A stretch of DNA of 64,000 nucleotides, taken from NCBI GenBank assembly GCA_020064725.1, contig JAGTWJ010000001.1:5208001-5272000 (forward strand). Direction: 5' to 3'. Positions 12,951 through 23,281 of the stretch are shown here, one piece after another; the stretch's first letter is position 1, and each line of letters opens with the position of its first letter. The notes beneath the pieces are model-generated. The model searched no databases and was not told where the DNA came from. It worked only from the letters and a program-made list of their open reading frames with translations. The translations under genes and the position numbers were made by a program. This DNA comes from Drechslerella dactyloides (Eukaryota > Ascomycota > Orbiliomycetes > Orbiliales > Orbiliaceae).

Positions 12951-13141
12951 ATAAAAAGGCGACCTGGGCCCCCCATCAGTCTACTCTTCTTTCCTCCTCA
13001 TCCCACAGTCGTTTCTTGTGTAATCATCCCTCCGAGGCATCTCGCAACCAACACACATTCGCTTTGTAAAACCTTCAACATTCTCTTTTAATAAATACCT
13101 AATTTTAAGTATTTTTTAATACTCACCTTTACAAAGACAAA
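12951..13141 (+). promoter_or_regulatory. promoter and leader of CFEM gene
   Basis: A TATA-like ATAAAAAG at 12951-12958 is followed by a pyrimidine-rich tract (about 12976-13010). Such CT tracts are common before transcription starts of strongly expressed fungal genes. The A-rich start context (GACAAAATG) supports the ATG at 13142. Confidence 0.5.
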
Positions 13142-13826
13142 ATGAAGTTCTCCGCTGTTGTCCTCGTTGCCGCCGCGGCTGTTGCCTCCGCCCAGAGCAT
13201 TGCCGATATCCCGCAGTGCGCCCAGACGTGCCTGATCGGCGCTCTCGGCAAGACCGGATGCGAGCTGACCGACTTCAAGTGCTCTTGCACCAACAAGGAC
13301 TTCGTTGAGGGCGGTGCTGCCTGCATCGACAAGGCCTGCGACGACGCCTCCATTGCCAGTAAGTAGTCTCCAAGACATGCAGATTAAAAATGTATAACCT
13401 CAAGAGCTTTATCTAACATGTGTTTCTTTACCAACAGAGGCCCGCGCTGCCACCATCGCCATCTGCGGCAAGGCTGGTATTACGATTGACCCCCCCCAGA
13501 AGGGTGGTGACAAGCCAGTTTCCTCCGCCCCTGCTGCCCCGGCTTCTTCCTCTGCCGCCCCGGCTGTCTCCTCCGCCCCCGCCGCCCCGGTCGTCTCCTC
13601 CGCCGCCCCGGCTGTCTCCTCCTCTGCCGCTCCCGTCGCCCCCGGCTACGGCTCGGTCACCACCTCCAAGGCCTCCTCCGCCGCTGCCACCACTGTCCGT
13701 CCCTCGGTCATCCCCGGCAACGGCACCGTCCCCCAGCAACCCCCCACCTACACTGGTGCCGCTGCCGCCATTGCTGGCAACGCCGTCCTCGCCATTGGTG
13801 GTGCCGTTGCCGCTTTCTTCTTGTAA
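13142..13826 (+). CDS. CFEM-domain GPI-anchored cell-wall protein
   Basis: Two exons, 13142-13358 and 13438-13826, with a 79-bp intron (GTAAGT donor, CTAAC branch near 13413, CAG acceptor); 606 nt, 201 residues. Residues 1-17 are a signal peptide (MKFSAVVLVAAAAVASA). Residues 20-85 form a CFEM domain with all eight cysteines and the Asp in ELTDFKCSC at the position that ligands haem iron in Candida CFEM proteins (family knowledge). A Pro/Ala/Ser-rich stalk of repeated SSAAPA-like units follows, then one N-glycosylation sequon (NGT) and a hydrophobic tail ending AFFL without charged residues, typical of a GPI signal. The protein should be anchored at the membrane or wall. Roles in haem or iron uptake or in surface structure are known for relatives, not shown here. 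Strong codon bias toward C-ending codons suggests high expression. Confidence 0.95.
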
Positions 13827-16075
13827 ATTTAGCGGTTGATAATTTCCTGGGATGGGATGGTGTTGGGTCGGATCGGCTCCGGATCTGATGTGATGCAACT
13901 ACAATATTGATTCGGTGGACATTGTGCGGGATCTGAGATATCTGGCTTCTCTTTCAAGTATTGGCTTCTTGTATCATGCAGTGAAGATGGATATTAGTTT
14001 TGTCATTGTCGCATTTCCTTCATAATGTTATCCGTTTCGATCTTTCACTGTTTCCGGTTTCCTTTTCCTTAGAGCCCGAGCGAGTCTTTCGAACTGCAAA
14101 GGATAGACATTTCTTAATATAATACCTATAATCTCATAAAACAAACTACCGTATTTCATATACCATAAAACTTCTTGTGCTGTAGTTTTCTATAGATCTT
14201 TACCAACAGACGCCGAATCCAATATAAACGCTTAGTATATACTACGTACTACTAAGCAAACGGAAATGCTTGATAATGCATTAAGGCTGGTAACGCACGG
14301 CCGGGTGACTGCATTCCTCTGTCTTCGCGGTACGACATACTTTGTTCTCATACCAGGTAAAATGCTGACCAGCGTGCACAGTGCCGTGAGTTAATACCGA
14401 AGCGCCCTCCCCGGTTCTGATACATGCCATGCCCCCCGTATTCATCTCGAAATCTCCCCGTATGGCAACTGCGCAAGAGAAACTGCCCGCCTTCCGCGTT
14501 GAGCGCGTTGGATCGCTCTCCCGCCGCCCCACTGTGTTGTTGGATCCGCGATCTTTGCGTTGCTCGTCAACACATTTAAATTCGGCTTCAGGACATCCGA
14601 CAACACATGACATCGGCCCCTCCGAGGCTTGCTGTTAGGCTGTCGTGTCCCGGACCTCTCCATCTCCAGCCGCACTATTCCAGCATTCCTCTCTATCTTT
14701 TCGACCGTCTATAGCGCCCCTCCCACCATCCGTCTCAGCCGGCCTGCCAGCCTTCTAGCGTACCTTGCATGTATTGTGAACCACCCCACCCTAACCCACG
14801 CTGGGTGCATGGCCTCGCACTTGATGTCACCTATACCCTTGGAACACATTCATTCCAGAAGTCCGCACTAGCAGGCCACTTACTCGTAAGGCAGCTCGCA
14901 TCATGCAGCCTTGAAAAGCTAGGCTAGGCACATTACATTGCATGTCGTCGTTACTTTAATTAGCACACGTCCACACCCTCACATCTAGACCTCTTGCGTA
15001 AGACCAAGTAGTAGGATGCCGGAGGGACTCTTGGAGCCAGCGAAAGCTTAGCAGGACGAAGGGTAATATTTCCTCTCTCCCGCTCATGCATCGCCGACGA
15101 AATGGGAGAAAAGATCCCATGACGCCTTCGTCCCGATCGAATCGTACAAAGGAACCGGGCTATATCATCTTCTATTATGCATGCAGACATTGATGTGGTG
15201 TGATGCATGCGTACGTATGCATTGTTCGCAGACAGTTTTAACCTCGCGTAGAGTGCACGCACACCTACGCGAACGTTTCTGCCTTATGGACCATTTTAAA
15301 CGAAGACCTCCTGATAGAAAAAAATATATATATTACAGAAGTTAGCAGTAATGCGATTGGTGTATTCGGTATACGCCGGGGAATGTACAGTTACTTGCTA
15401 TGTCTGTAACCGACATATGGTTGTGAAACAAGCAGATTAAAAACGATCGCATGTTAACTCTCAATTACAAGAATAAGCGCGACGACTGTATCATCGTATC
15501 AGCAGTGAAGTTTGGTAATCGCAAAGCGTGCAGAAAGATAGGGGTGTCAGACGGATAATGATTCCTCCGTGATAATGCTTTCGGCACGGGGTATCGAAAT
15601 GCTGGATAACTTGCTTGAAAGAAATCCGCCTGTCTGGTTTACCTGACAAGAAATCCGCCAAAAACACTTAAATTTTTTTTTTTTTAATTTTTCAAAAGAA
15701 ACAAGGCCCACCCAGTCCTTTGGCATTGAAATAGTGATAGTCGGGATACACAGCACCTATCTACCTTAATCAGATTCGCCGGATGCGAGTATCGATTGGC
15801 TCCAGCAGTACTTACGTTGCATAAATTAATCTTTAGCACACGTAAGTTTCATGGAGTGAAAAGGCGATATCGCCCATACCAACAACTGGTCCTACCAAAA
15901 GATTTACCTGGGCTGGTAGAATTTAGTTTGTCGTCCAAAGTGTATCGTTCGTGAAGTCGGAGCGGTTGAACGGTGATCTGTTATCGAGATCCGATCCATC
16001 TAGACACCAGAAGAGAGGTTCCTCGAGGAGTCGCTCGTATCTCTCCTTCAATACCTCGCACGCTAACTTCGTGCC
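13827..16075. other. spacer, no gene seen
   Basis: It begins with the 3' region of the CFEM gene, followed by AT-rich DNA with TATATA runs. All frames are short and unlike proteins. One TGCATGCA lies at 15178. Confidence 0.5.
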
Positions 16076-16321
16076 TCAAATTGTATCGTATGGGGCCCGT
16101 AGGATTTTGATCCCCATAGATCTTAAGTTTCTTTCCGCCTTTGCATGGTTCGTAGCAGCCATGGCTTTTGGGCTTGTCATGTATTCATAGATGCTTTGCC
16201 TGAAAACCGCCTTATCCTTGGACTCTTGCAACATCATTTGGAGCCATTGGCTCACAGTCTGTGGTTCTAGTAGTGGGGTAAGAATATTTGTGTCCAGAAC
16301 GACTCTACCTAGTCTGCCCAT
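16076..16321 (-). pseudogene. PIN-domain fragment, paralogous to the copy at 2.2 kb
   Basis: An 81-codon minus-strand frame begins MGRLGRVVLDTNIL, the first PIN strand with its catalytic-type Asp. It shares ordered landmarks with the 2213-2650 product: DTN, then VSQW versus VSDW, YEYMTSP versus REYAASP, and GIKIL versus KIEIV, at matching spacings. It stops just where the other copy loses its frame, and the second half of the PIN fold (the T-x-D block) is not found in the next 150 bp on that strand. The frame is open for about 110 bp upstream of the ATG without another ATG, and no mitochondrial-type leader is attached. Most likely a truncated gene copy; a short functional protein cannot be excluded. 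Confidence 0.55.
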
Positions 16322-18227
16322 GACTAGGTCGGGCCCCGAGAACGCAATACCCGAAAGAATATGGGGTATTGAGGGCCGAGTCCTGGTACGAGATTCGCGC
16401 CAGACACATTCAATCGGACGAGATCACGGCAGGGAGATATCATATTGCTCCTAGTAATACGCTTACAGTCAGCTTCCTACCATCACTTTGACCTAGACTC
16501 TTCAGAAGCTCTTACCGACGTATGTGTGCGCTTGTGTGTTGGAAGATAGCTTTGCCTCGCTATGCTATTCAACGTCCCGGAGTCCAGTGAATTGTGGTGG
16601 TGAGAGTTAGAGCTACAACATACACGCCTACGATCACGAATTTATAGTCCTCAACAAGTATCCTTTACGGCAGATTTTGTGACTGATTGAAGATCAGCTC
16701 GGTGTGCGTTGCGACTTCATATTCCAACAAGTAGCGCTTTGGGAAATCAGATTGCACCCTGCGACTTTGGGAAATTATAATATTTGCAACCTTGCATGAT
16801 TACGCATCACACTTCACTGTGACAGCGCCACAGGCAAGACCAAACCTAGAGCCGCGCTTTCCGGTCAACCAGCTGGCCAGCAGAGCTACAGAAAAGGATG
16901 CTGAGCTCCTTCGATCACCCAAAACCTGTGGACTGCCGCTGGCAGCTCACTCACTCAATCCATGCAATTTCTCACACATGGATGTTTTCACACAGACATT
17001 TGTACGGAGAAGCATCTTGAACCTCATCTCTTTTTGGGTCTTCCAGTCGCTCAGTGCACGGTGGTCTAGGGGACGCTGAGACTAAGCCCACAGCATAACG
17101 AGCGTTATGGAGCTGCTCTGTGTAATATTATGAGCTCGCTTACTCGCGCTTGCTTGTGTGATCGTTCCTACCCGATGCCAATGTTACGTTGCGTGCCGGG
17201 GTATGGTTGGACGGGCTCGGAACTCGCGTAAGGCTGTCCATTTTCGGGGACTGTGAGGGCCGTGACAACGAACCTTCGAAGGAGTTTGTTTTTCTACATA
17301 GAAAAAAGTGCAGTGCGAAGGAGCGAAGAAGAAGGCAAAATTGTTTTTGTGGTGGCCATTAACTGTGAGTTTTTGATACTAGCAGCTAAACTACAGGTAC
17401 ATAGCAAGTAGTATACGAGTGGAGGCTATTTACATACTTGGGTGACAGGGAAGAGACTAAGTGAATGGACGGTCGGGTGGATGAATGGGGTGCTTGGAAA
17501 AGGAAGCATGCGTTCGAAACACTACCCGGTTCCTCCACTCGATGTATCGTCAAATGAAGAAGGAAGGACGCTTGGCGCATTGAAGAAGAAAAAGTAACGA
17601 AAACTGCACTGAGCTCGGTTCCGCTGCGATATTAATATTATATTCAAATAAGTCAGCTGAACTGGCAGAAAAATGCATGTATGCGCGATTGTGTTCAATT
17701 TTTCTCGCTCGTTCAGTCTTTTGAACTTCTCCTGCACGTCTCGTATGCTGGATATTTGGATGTTTGCACCGCACAGCTAGCTGCGAAGTGTCAGTATGTC
17801 AGTGGGTTATCACCCATGCATGAGAGACGAAAAGTCGAGGTTGTAGTATCCGTTTTTCTTCTTTTGCATTACAATAGAAATGGTATCAATCAACAAAGCA
17901 GGAACTGCCACTTGGTCCCAACGCCCCGAACGAAAATTAAAAATAGAAAACCAGACACAAAACTCGAGATACAAACGTACATGTACACTACATACATACA
18001 GATATCAAAACGGGGTAAATGGGCTCTAGACAACTGCAATGACAGGATAGACATGCAAAGGATCAAAGCAACATAGCAACAAAGCAAATCAGATCCAGAA
18101 AAGTGTTAGGAAAGAGACATTAAAGTAAGAAAGAGAGAGAGAATCTGCCGTAGGATAGGTACTCAAGTAGGCATTTGATAAGCACTTGAATGAATGTACC
18201 TTCCCAAAACAACGCACCGGCGTCTGC
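16322..18227. other. spacer, no gene seen
   Basis: Mixed composition. No frame on either strand resembles a protein. The last 300 bp are A-rich and include the probable 3' end of the kelch gene on the minus strand. Confidence 0.5.
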
Positions 18228-21200
18228 TCAGTTCGTATTCGTCGGCGGCGGTGTGGGCATGCTCTCCGTGCTCGCGTTGCTCGGCTCGTTCTGTGACTTT
18301 CTCGGCTCGCTCTGCGAGCCCCTGCTCGGCGGCGTGATGCTCACGTTGGCAGGAGCGATGGCCGTCGACGATCCATTCCCAGCGGGCGCGGGCGCGGGCG
18401 CAGTGAGCGACTCGCTCCGACTCAGGCCCGTGCTCGACCGGCTTAGTGACCGGAAGCTAATGTCGCTGATCTTTCGTGCCACTGCGCTACCCCTCATGCT
18501 TTGTCTCCGCCACCAGCTGAATTGGGCTGCCCCGGACGATGTAGGATCGCTGGAGTTCCCCGCAATCTCGGGATCTGGCGTCAACGGCGAGACACCTTCT
18601 GTGTCCATCGGCGCTGTGGCTTCTGAGAAGACTGAGCGGCGAGTCTGACGCGTGCCTAGTGGGTCTGAGTGTTCTGTGGCGGGCGTCGGCACAATAGAGA
18701 GGCTGCCGTCGTTTTGGGTTTCACTAATCACGCCGAGTTTGGAGTATTCCGCGCCTGAGTCGAGCTCTGCAGGGCCCTTTGGTTCGGCTGGAAAGACGGC
18801 TCAAGTCAGTATCTTGGTTCAATGTAACACATGTAAATTTCCGCAAAAACGAATCCAGGGTCTAGACCAACCTGGCAATTCGAAAAAGATCTGTGGGGTG
18901 TTGTCCTGCATGTGCTGACTGTAAGCCGGAGCAACCGTCGATACGCTGCCGTAGCTGTTGTACCCATGCGGTGGATCCGCAGGGTACTGCTGGTAGGCTC
19001 CAGCAAGCTTGTTGTCCTTTTCCGAATTTTGAAATTGCTCGTTCCCTGCCGCCTTTGCGGCTCGTTGCTGCCTCTTGCGGCGGATGCAAAACCATGCGAT
19101 CAACCCGCCGATAACAGCGAGTATGATGACGATGCAGACTGCGACGACGGGATACACGAACTTGGGGGTTTCCGACTTGGTCCTGACAATGCTGATGCTG
19201 GGGGTGCTGGTCGCTGCGGCCGAGCTGTAGGGATACCAGGTCGTGGCTTTGCTAGGCGGTCGTTCTGTCATAAAAATTTGTTCGAGCGTCGGGGCTGCCC
19301 ATCTGGACGCGGTTTTGGTCGCACCTCCCGTCTCACTGGTGAGATTATCGTTTAGTATACGAGATAGATAAGCAACGTTTCCTTTTGGAAGGTAACTCAC
19401 CCGCCGCCGATGACATCTCTGACAGCTGATGGAACTTTGTAGTCTTCGTAGACTGCCGGGTCGTACTCTGTCGAGAACTGGAGGGTATTCAAATTGAATA
19501 CCTTGATAATGTCGACACATCGGGAGACGCTTCCCGTGGCGCCTCCAACAATGAACATTTTATCGGGAAGCGGCTTCACGCATCTGTGTCCCTGACGCCC
19601 CAGATTTTTTGAGCCATCTGTGATCTTGATCCAGTGGAATGCTGGAATGGATAGCACGTAGACGGAATCGTAAACTGGGAGCGGCGTGTCTCTTCCGTTC
19701 CCGGGATACCCTCCGTAGATGTAGATCTGATGGGAGTTGCCGTCTTGCGAGGTCGCGACAATGGCGCAGAACTGCGCAAGGCCGGTTGTTGGAGCGTCGC
19801 CCGTTGTGTTTTGAATGTACCACTGGTTTGCATTCATATCGTAAACTTCGACCCTTGACAAGAAACTCGGGCCTGTGGAAACAGCCTTGTCTGCCGCGGC
19901 ATTGAATTGTGCTATCGGGACGTTTTCGGGCGACTGCCAGTCTGCGCTCGTGACTCCACCGATCACGATTAGAGCCCCGCGTTTGCCAGCAGGAACGTAG
20001 ACCATTTCGCCGTCCACCCTGGGCCGGACGGTACTTGGGAGGGTTGCATTGGTCCAATTAGTAAACTGCTGATCGGAGAGGTCTGCGGATATCAACTGTT
20101 GAGAGGTGGCGTTCGCGAGGTACTGCAAGTGAACCGCGCCGGGTCCTCTGATCTCGCCCCATGTTGGGTTCTGCGGTGTAGACGTTAGTTTTTATGTTCA
20201 TGGTCATCAAGCGGCGAGATGGGCGCATGTATACGTACCCTGGCGCCCGAGAAGTAGAAGGTCTGGTTCGTCTCCCTGACATTCACACCGGCACCTCCTG
20301 CAACGTATCGGCTTATACCGTCGTTTAAGCCCTTTCCGCTCTGCCAGCCTTGACGCCAGTCCCGCGGAACTCCTTGCTGGTACACATCGTACTGCTGAAT
20401 TTCACTGCGCTGTGGATATAAGGAAATAGAATCGGTCTCGGCTATCAAGCCGCCATATAGCCAGAAGCTGTTGTCATTGGCGGCCATAAACCCATCCTAC
20501 CAGGCGCACCGGGTCAGCAATGCTGTGCTCTACTAACGACGGACGGGACTATGTGTGCGTACTGTAACCTGCGGGAAGTTCACATCGATCGTTTGTAAGG
20601 GGATCTCTGAGGTGTTGAAGGAGGTGCCCAAGTTGAGGAAGTACGACTTCGTCGGTATATTGAGCGCTACGTTCACCGGGCCAGGCGAGATTGCGCGCCA
20701 TCTGTCAGCACCAACGACGTTCCACAAGCAAGCCCAAGCGATAAAGGGCCGGCATTTTTAATTTGGCTTAGTTCTAAATCATCTGGATAGTCTTCTCCGG
20801 GACCATCGAGCACCGCAAGCATCGCGATCCAGGTGACGAGGGCGCTGTGTGTGCTGCGGAGGGTCGCACTGGGCTGCACTGCAGCGCAGCGCGATGCATG
20901 CGGGCCAGCCAGAGCTGCGAGTCAAACGGCCAGTGGATGGGCGGCAAAAGCTGCCCAGCCAAACTGCCCTGCCAAACTGCATCCGCCCTTCCCCGCTTGA
21001 GGCAAATCAAAACACCGCCAGCGGACAAAGTCCACATGCAACAACGCCAGCACCCAGCCAGATGAAGAAAGAAAGGCAAAAGAGGAGAAGAAGATGCTTC
21101 TGCTTACGATTCAGTTGTGGGAGTCCATTCAGATTCGTGATGTTGGCTGTCGTGAGCTTCCCGCCGTTGATGTATAGCTGATCTCGAATGATTGCGCCTG

Positions 21201-21424
21201 CGGTTTTGACCTCGCATCGTTAGCAGACCCGAAAAGGACCCTGAAAGAATAACAGGTCCAAACTATTGGGACGCACAGGACGGCTGCGTCCACCAGCACA
21301 TCGCATTAATGCCCGTCTCTCGTCTTGAAAGCTGGCTGTCTCGCCGCTCGACTTCCGAAGCATCTGGTATCGTCATCGCCTGGCTCAGCGCCGGCAGCAC
21401 TGCGATCAGCGTCCTCCACGCCAT
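18228..21424 (-). CDS. kelch-repeat single-pass surface membrane protein
   Basis: Seven minus-strand exons: 21424-21277, 21197-21108, 20666-20569, 20496-20239, 20170-19401, 19335-18872, 18787-18228 (2388 nt, 795 residues). Intron phases agree throughout. Residues 1-16 are a short hydrophobic signal-like segment (MAWRTLIAVLPALSQA). The ectodomain has kelch-type beta-propeller landmarks (LYINGG, FWLYGG, VIGG, YIYGG, FIVGG) and several N-glycosylation sequons. One membrane helix lies at about residues 515-540 (VYPVVAVCIVIILAVIGGLIA), followed by a basic stop-transfer (RRKRQQR) and a Ser/Pro-rich cytoplasmic tail. Relatives are uncharacterised ascomycete surface kelch proteins; a wall-sensing or polarity role would be inference. 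The third intron (20667-21107) is 441 bp, far longer than the rest. Its acceptor was chosen by phase, so an extra small exon may be missing there. Confidence 0.8.
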
Positions 21425-23281
21425 ATTAGGGTTTGTCGTCGTCGGTTCGAATATCGTGATGAGATGAAGAAGCCGATAGAGACGAGACGGGTATCGGTGT
21501 TTTTTTCTGGTTGACGGGCTCCCAAGAGGGCTGATATTATAGGATTGCTCGAGTAAGCTCGCTCGTCGCTAGACAGGGCTTCGGGCTAAAAGCTCTGGGC
21601 TGAGTGGGTCGAACGCCTGTGTGGCAGGCCACGAGCAGCCGGTAGCTACTCCAGCAGTCAAGGGTATCGGATCGGCCGTGCCTTCATTGGCTGGTCCCTT
21701 TGTTCGCCGGCATGCCAAAGAACGCCCCAAAAGGCTTCCAACTGATACGAGACTGAGAGATTCCAAAAGGTTTGTCCGAAGGAATCTGCTGTTTCTGCGA
21801 GATCAATCGCAAGCAAGGGCCGGCCTACTTAAATTGGCAAAACTCATCGCCGGCCGGGATTCGATGGCAGCAGCCAATGCAAGCCAGAAACGTATACGAC
21901 AGCGTTCTATTGCATGGCGTGCACCCACGAGAGGACGCATTTTGCACGGGGTCGCTTATCCATTGGATGTTACACTGGAGCGATGCTGGGCTTTAGCTCT
22001 CTTTGGGCATTCGCGCGAGGGAGCTTGTTGCCTGGCTCTGCCATCGTCTTGCCGAAGGCCGTGCTTGCAAGAGTTAAAGAAAGACCGCCAAAATTTGCAA
22101 AAGAAAGACTCGTGTCATGGTTTTTTTTTTTTGCTGTCACAGCACTTCGGGCTCCTCCTTGCGTTCTCTCTGCGCCCTTCCCCACTCGTTTGGGGCCATT
22201 CAGCTGAACGGATGGCAAATGGGATGGTGTGTGCAAGGCGGCCTTCCTTTTGGGGGGGAAACTGATGGACACCCCTCTGTTGATGATTTCGCCATATCCC
22301 GGTGGTACGAAAGGCTGTTCACGTCTGACAGAGGGAGCAGGAAAACCTGTGTCGTCCGTCGGCTCTACGCGAACACGGCGCTCCGGGGTATGGATATTTT
22401 TATCGATCGATCATGAGATGAAAACACACCGGCCAGCAGCGATGAGCAACGATCTGAGGCCCGGCCGGGCTTCGGACAAACATTTCGGGATAAACGAACG
22501 GACTCGCGATTTGGATTTCCAAGTGGCTGGGGGTGGCAGCCTCTCGCCTCGACGATGGATACGTTGACAAAGAGACGGCTGAAGGACGCTAGTTACGGAA
22601 AGAGAGCACAGCCCTTGACAGCATGCAGCCAATGAGGGCTGCAGTGACGGTCCCGGGACAGCAGGCAGGCCGTCTGCCAAAGATGGGTACTCCACCCTTC
22701 TCATGCTGCGCTGCCCAGACCTCGAGGGTAACCCCAGGGTTGCAGAAGTGAGTAATACAGCGTGTGTGCTAAGGCGGGCCCTCTTTGCTTTGCTTCGCAA
22801 ATGCAAATCGGTACTCGAGCGCATGTACCGTTCCCCATCCAGTCTGGAGCACTCGTGTATTCGCACTGGAAGCCAGGGACCTTGCCCATAGCAAATTTTT
22901 TCGCGCACTTCCTTGCAGTTGCTGACGCTGGTTCTGCAGCCTGTCCTGTGCGGTATCTGGCATTGCGCCGGTTATTGGCATCCATCCTGGCCTTGGTCTC
23001 ACTCGCCCAAGGTGGATCTCTTCAAATGGATAGATAACCCGTCGCACCGCCAGTTCCTTTAGCTTGGATCGCCTTCACGTCCTTTACGCCTCACCAGTCC
23101 TTGCTGGAGACAATCTTTCTGAAGGGACGCTTCTGAACTTCAGATGGTTCGAGATTGATCGGTTGTCCCCTCGGTCTTTCTGTCATTCGCTTTTTATATA
23201 CATCTCCTGCCCCTCAAGCGCAAGCTACTCAGTCGCTCGCTGTTCTTGCCCGAATCGGCCGGCAAGCCTCCCACTTGCAAT
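21425..23281. other. divergent intergenic region between two surface-protein genes
   Basis: This 1.86-kb region separates the start codons of the kelch gene (minus) and the adhesin gene (plus). It is GC-rich with short overlapping frames only, including a plus-strand open frame at 21621-22265 without recognisable protein character. Both promoters must lie here. Confidence 0.55.

Larger units (their letters stand above)
8076..13141. other. 5-kb spacer, no convincing gene
   Basis: GC-balanced to GC-rich. It contains the regulator's upstream region (8076 to about 8400) and then only short overlapping frames on both strands. The most protein-like stretch is on the minus strand at 11809-12385 (see the separate entry). 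TGCATGCA palindromes occur at 9729, 11405 and 11529. The last 200 bp form the promoter and leader of the CFEM gene. Confidence 0.45.

Noticed and set aside
13420..13898. Long Pro-rich (plus) and Gly-rich (minus) frames over the CFEM gene
   Set aside because: They are out-of-frame and antisense shadows of the Ala/Pro/Ser-rich second exon, whose own frame gives a complete CFEM-GPI protein.
21621..22265. 214-codon plus-strand frame between the two surface genes
   Set aside because: Arg/Leu/Ser-rich without domain character; it contains a poly-T derived Phe run and lies in a shared promoter region.
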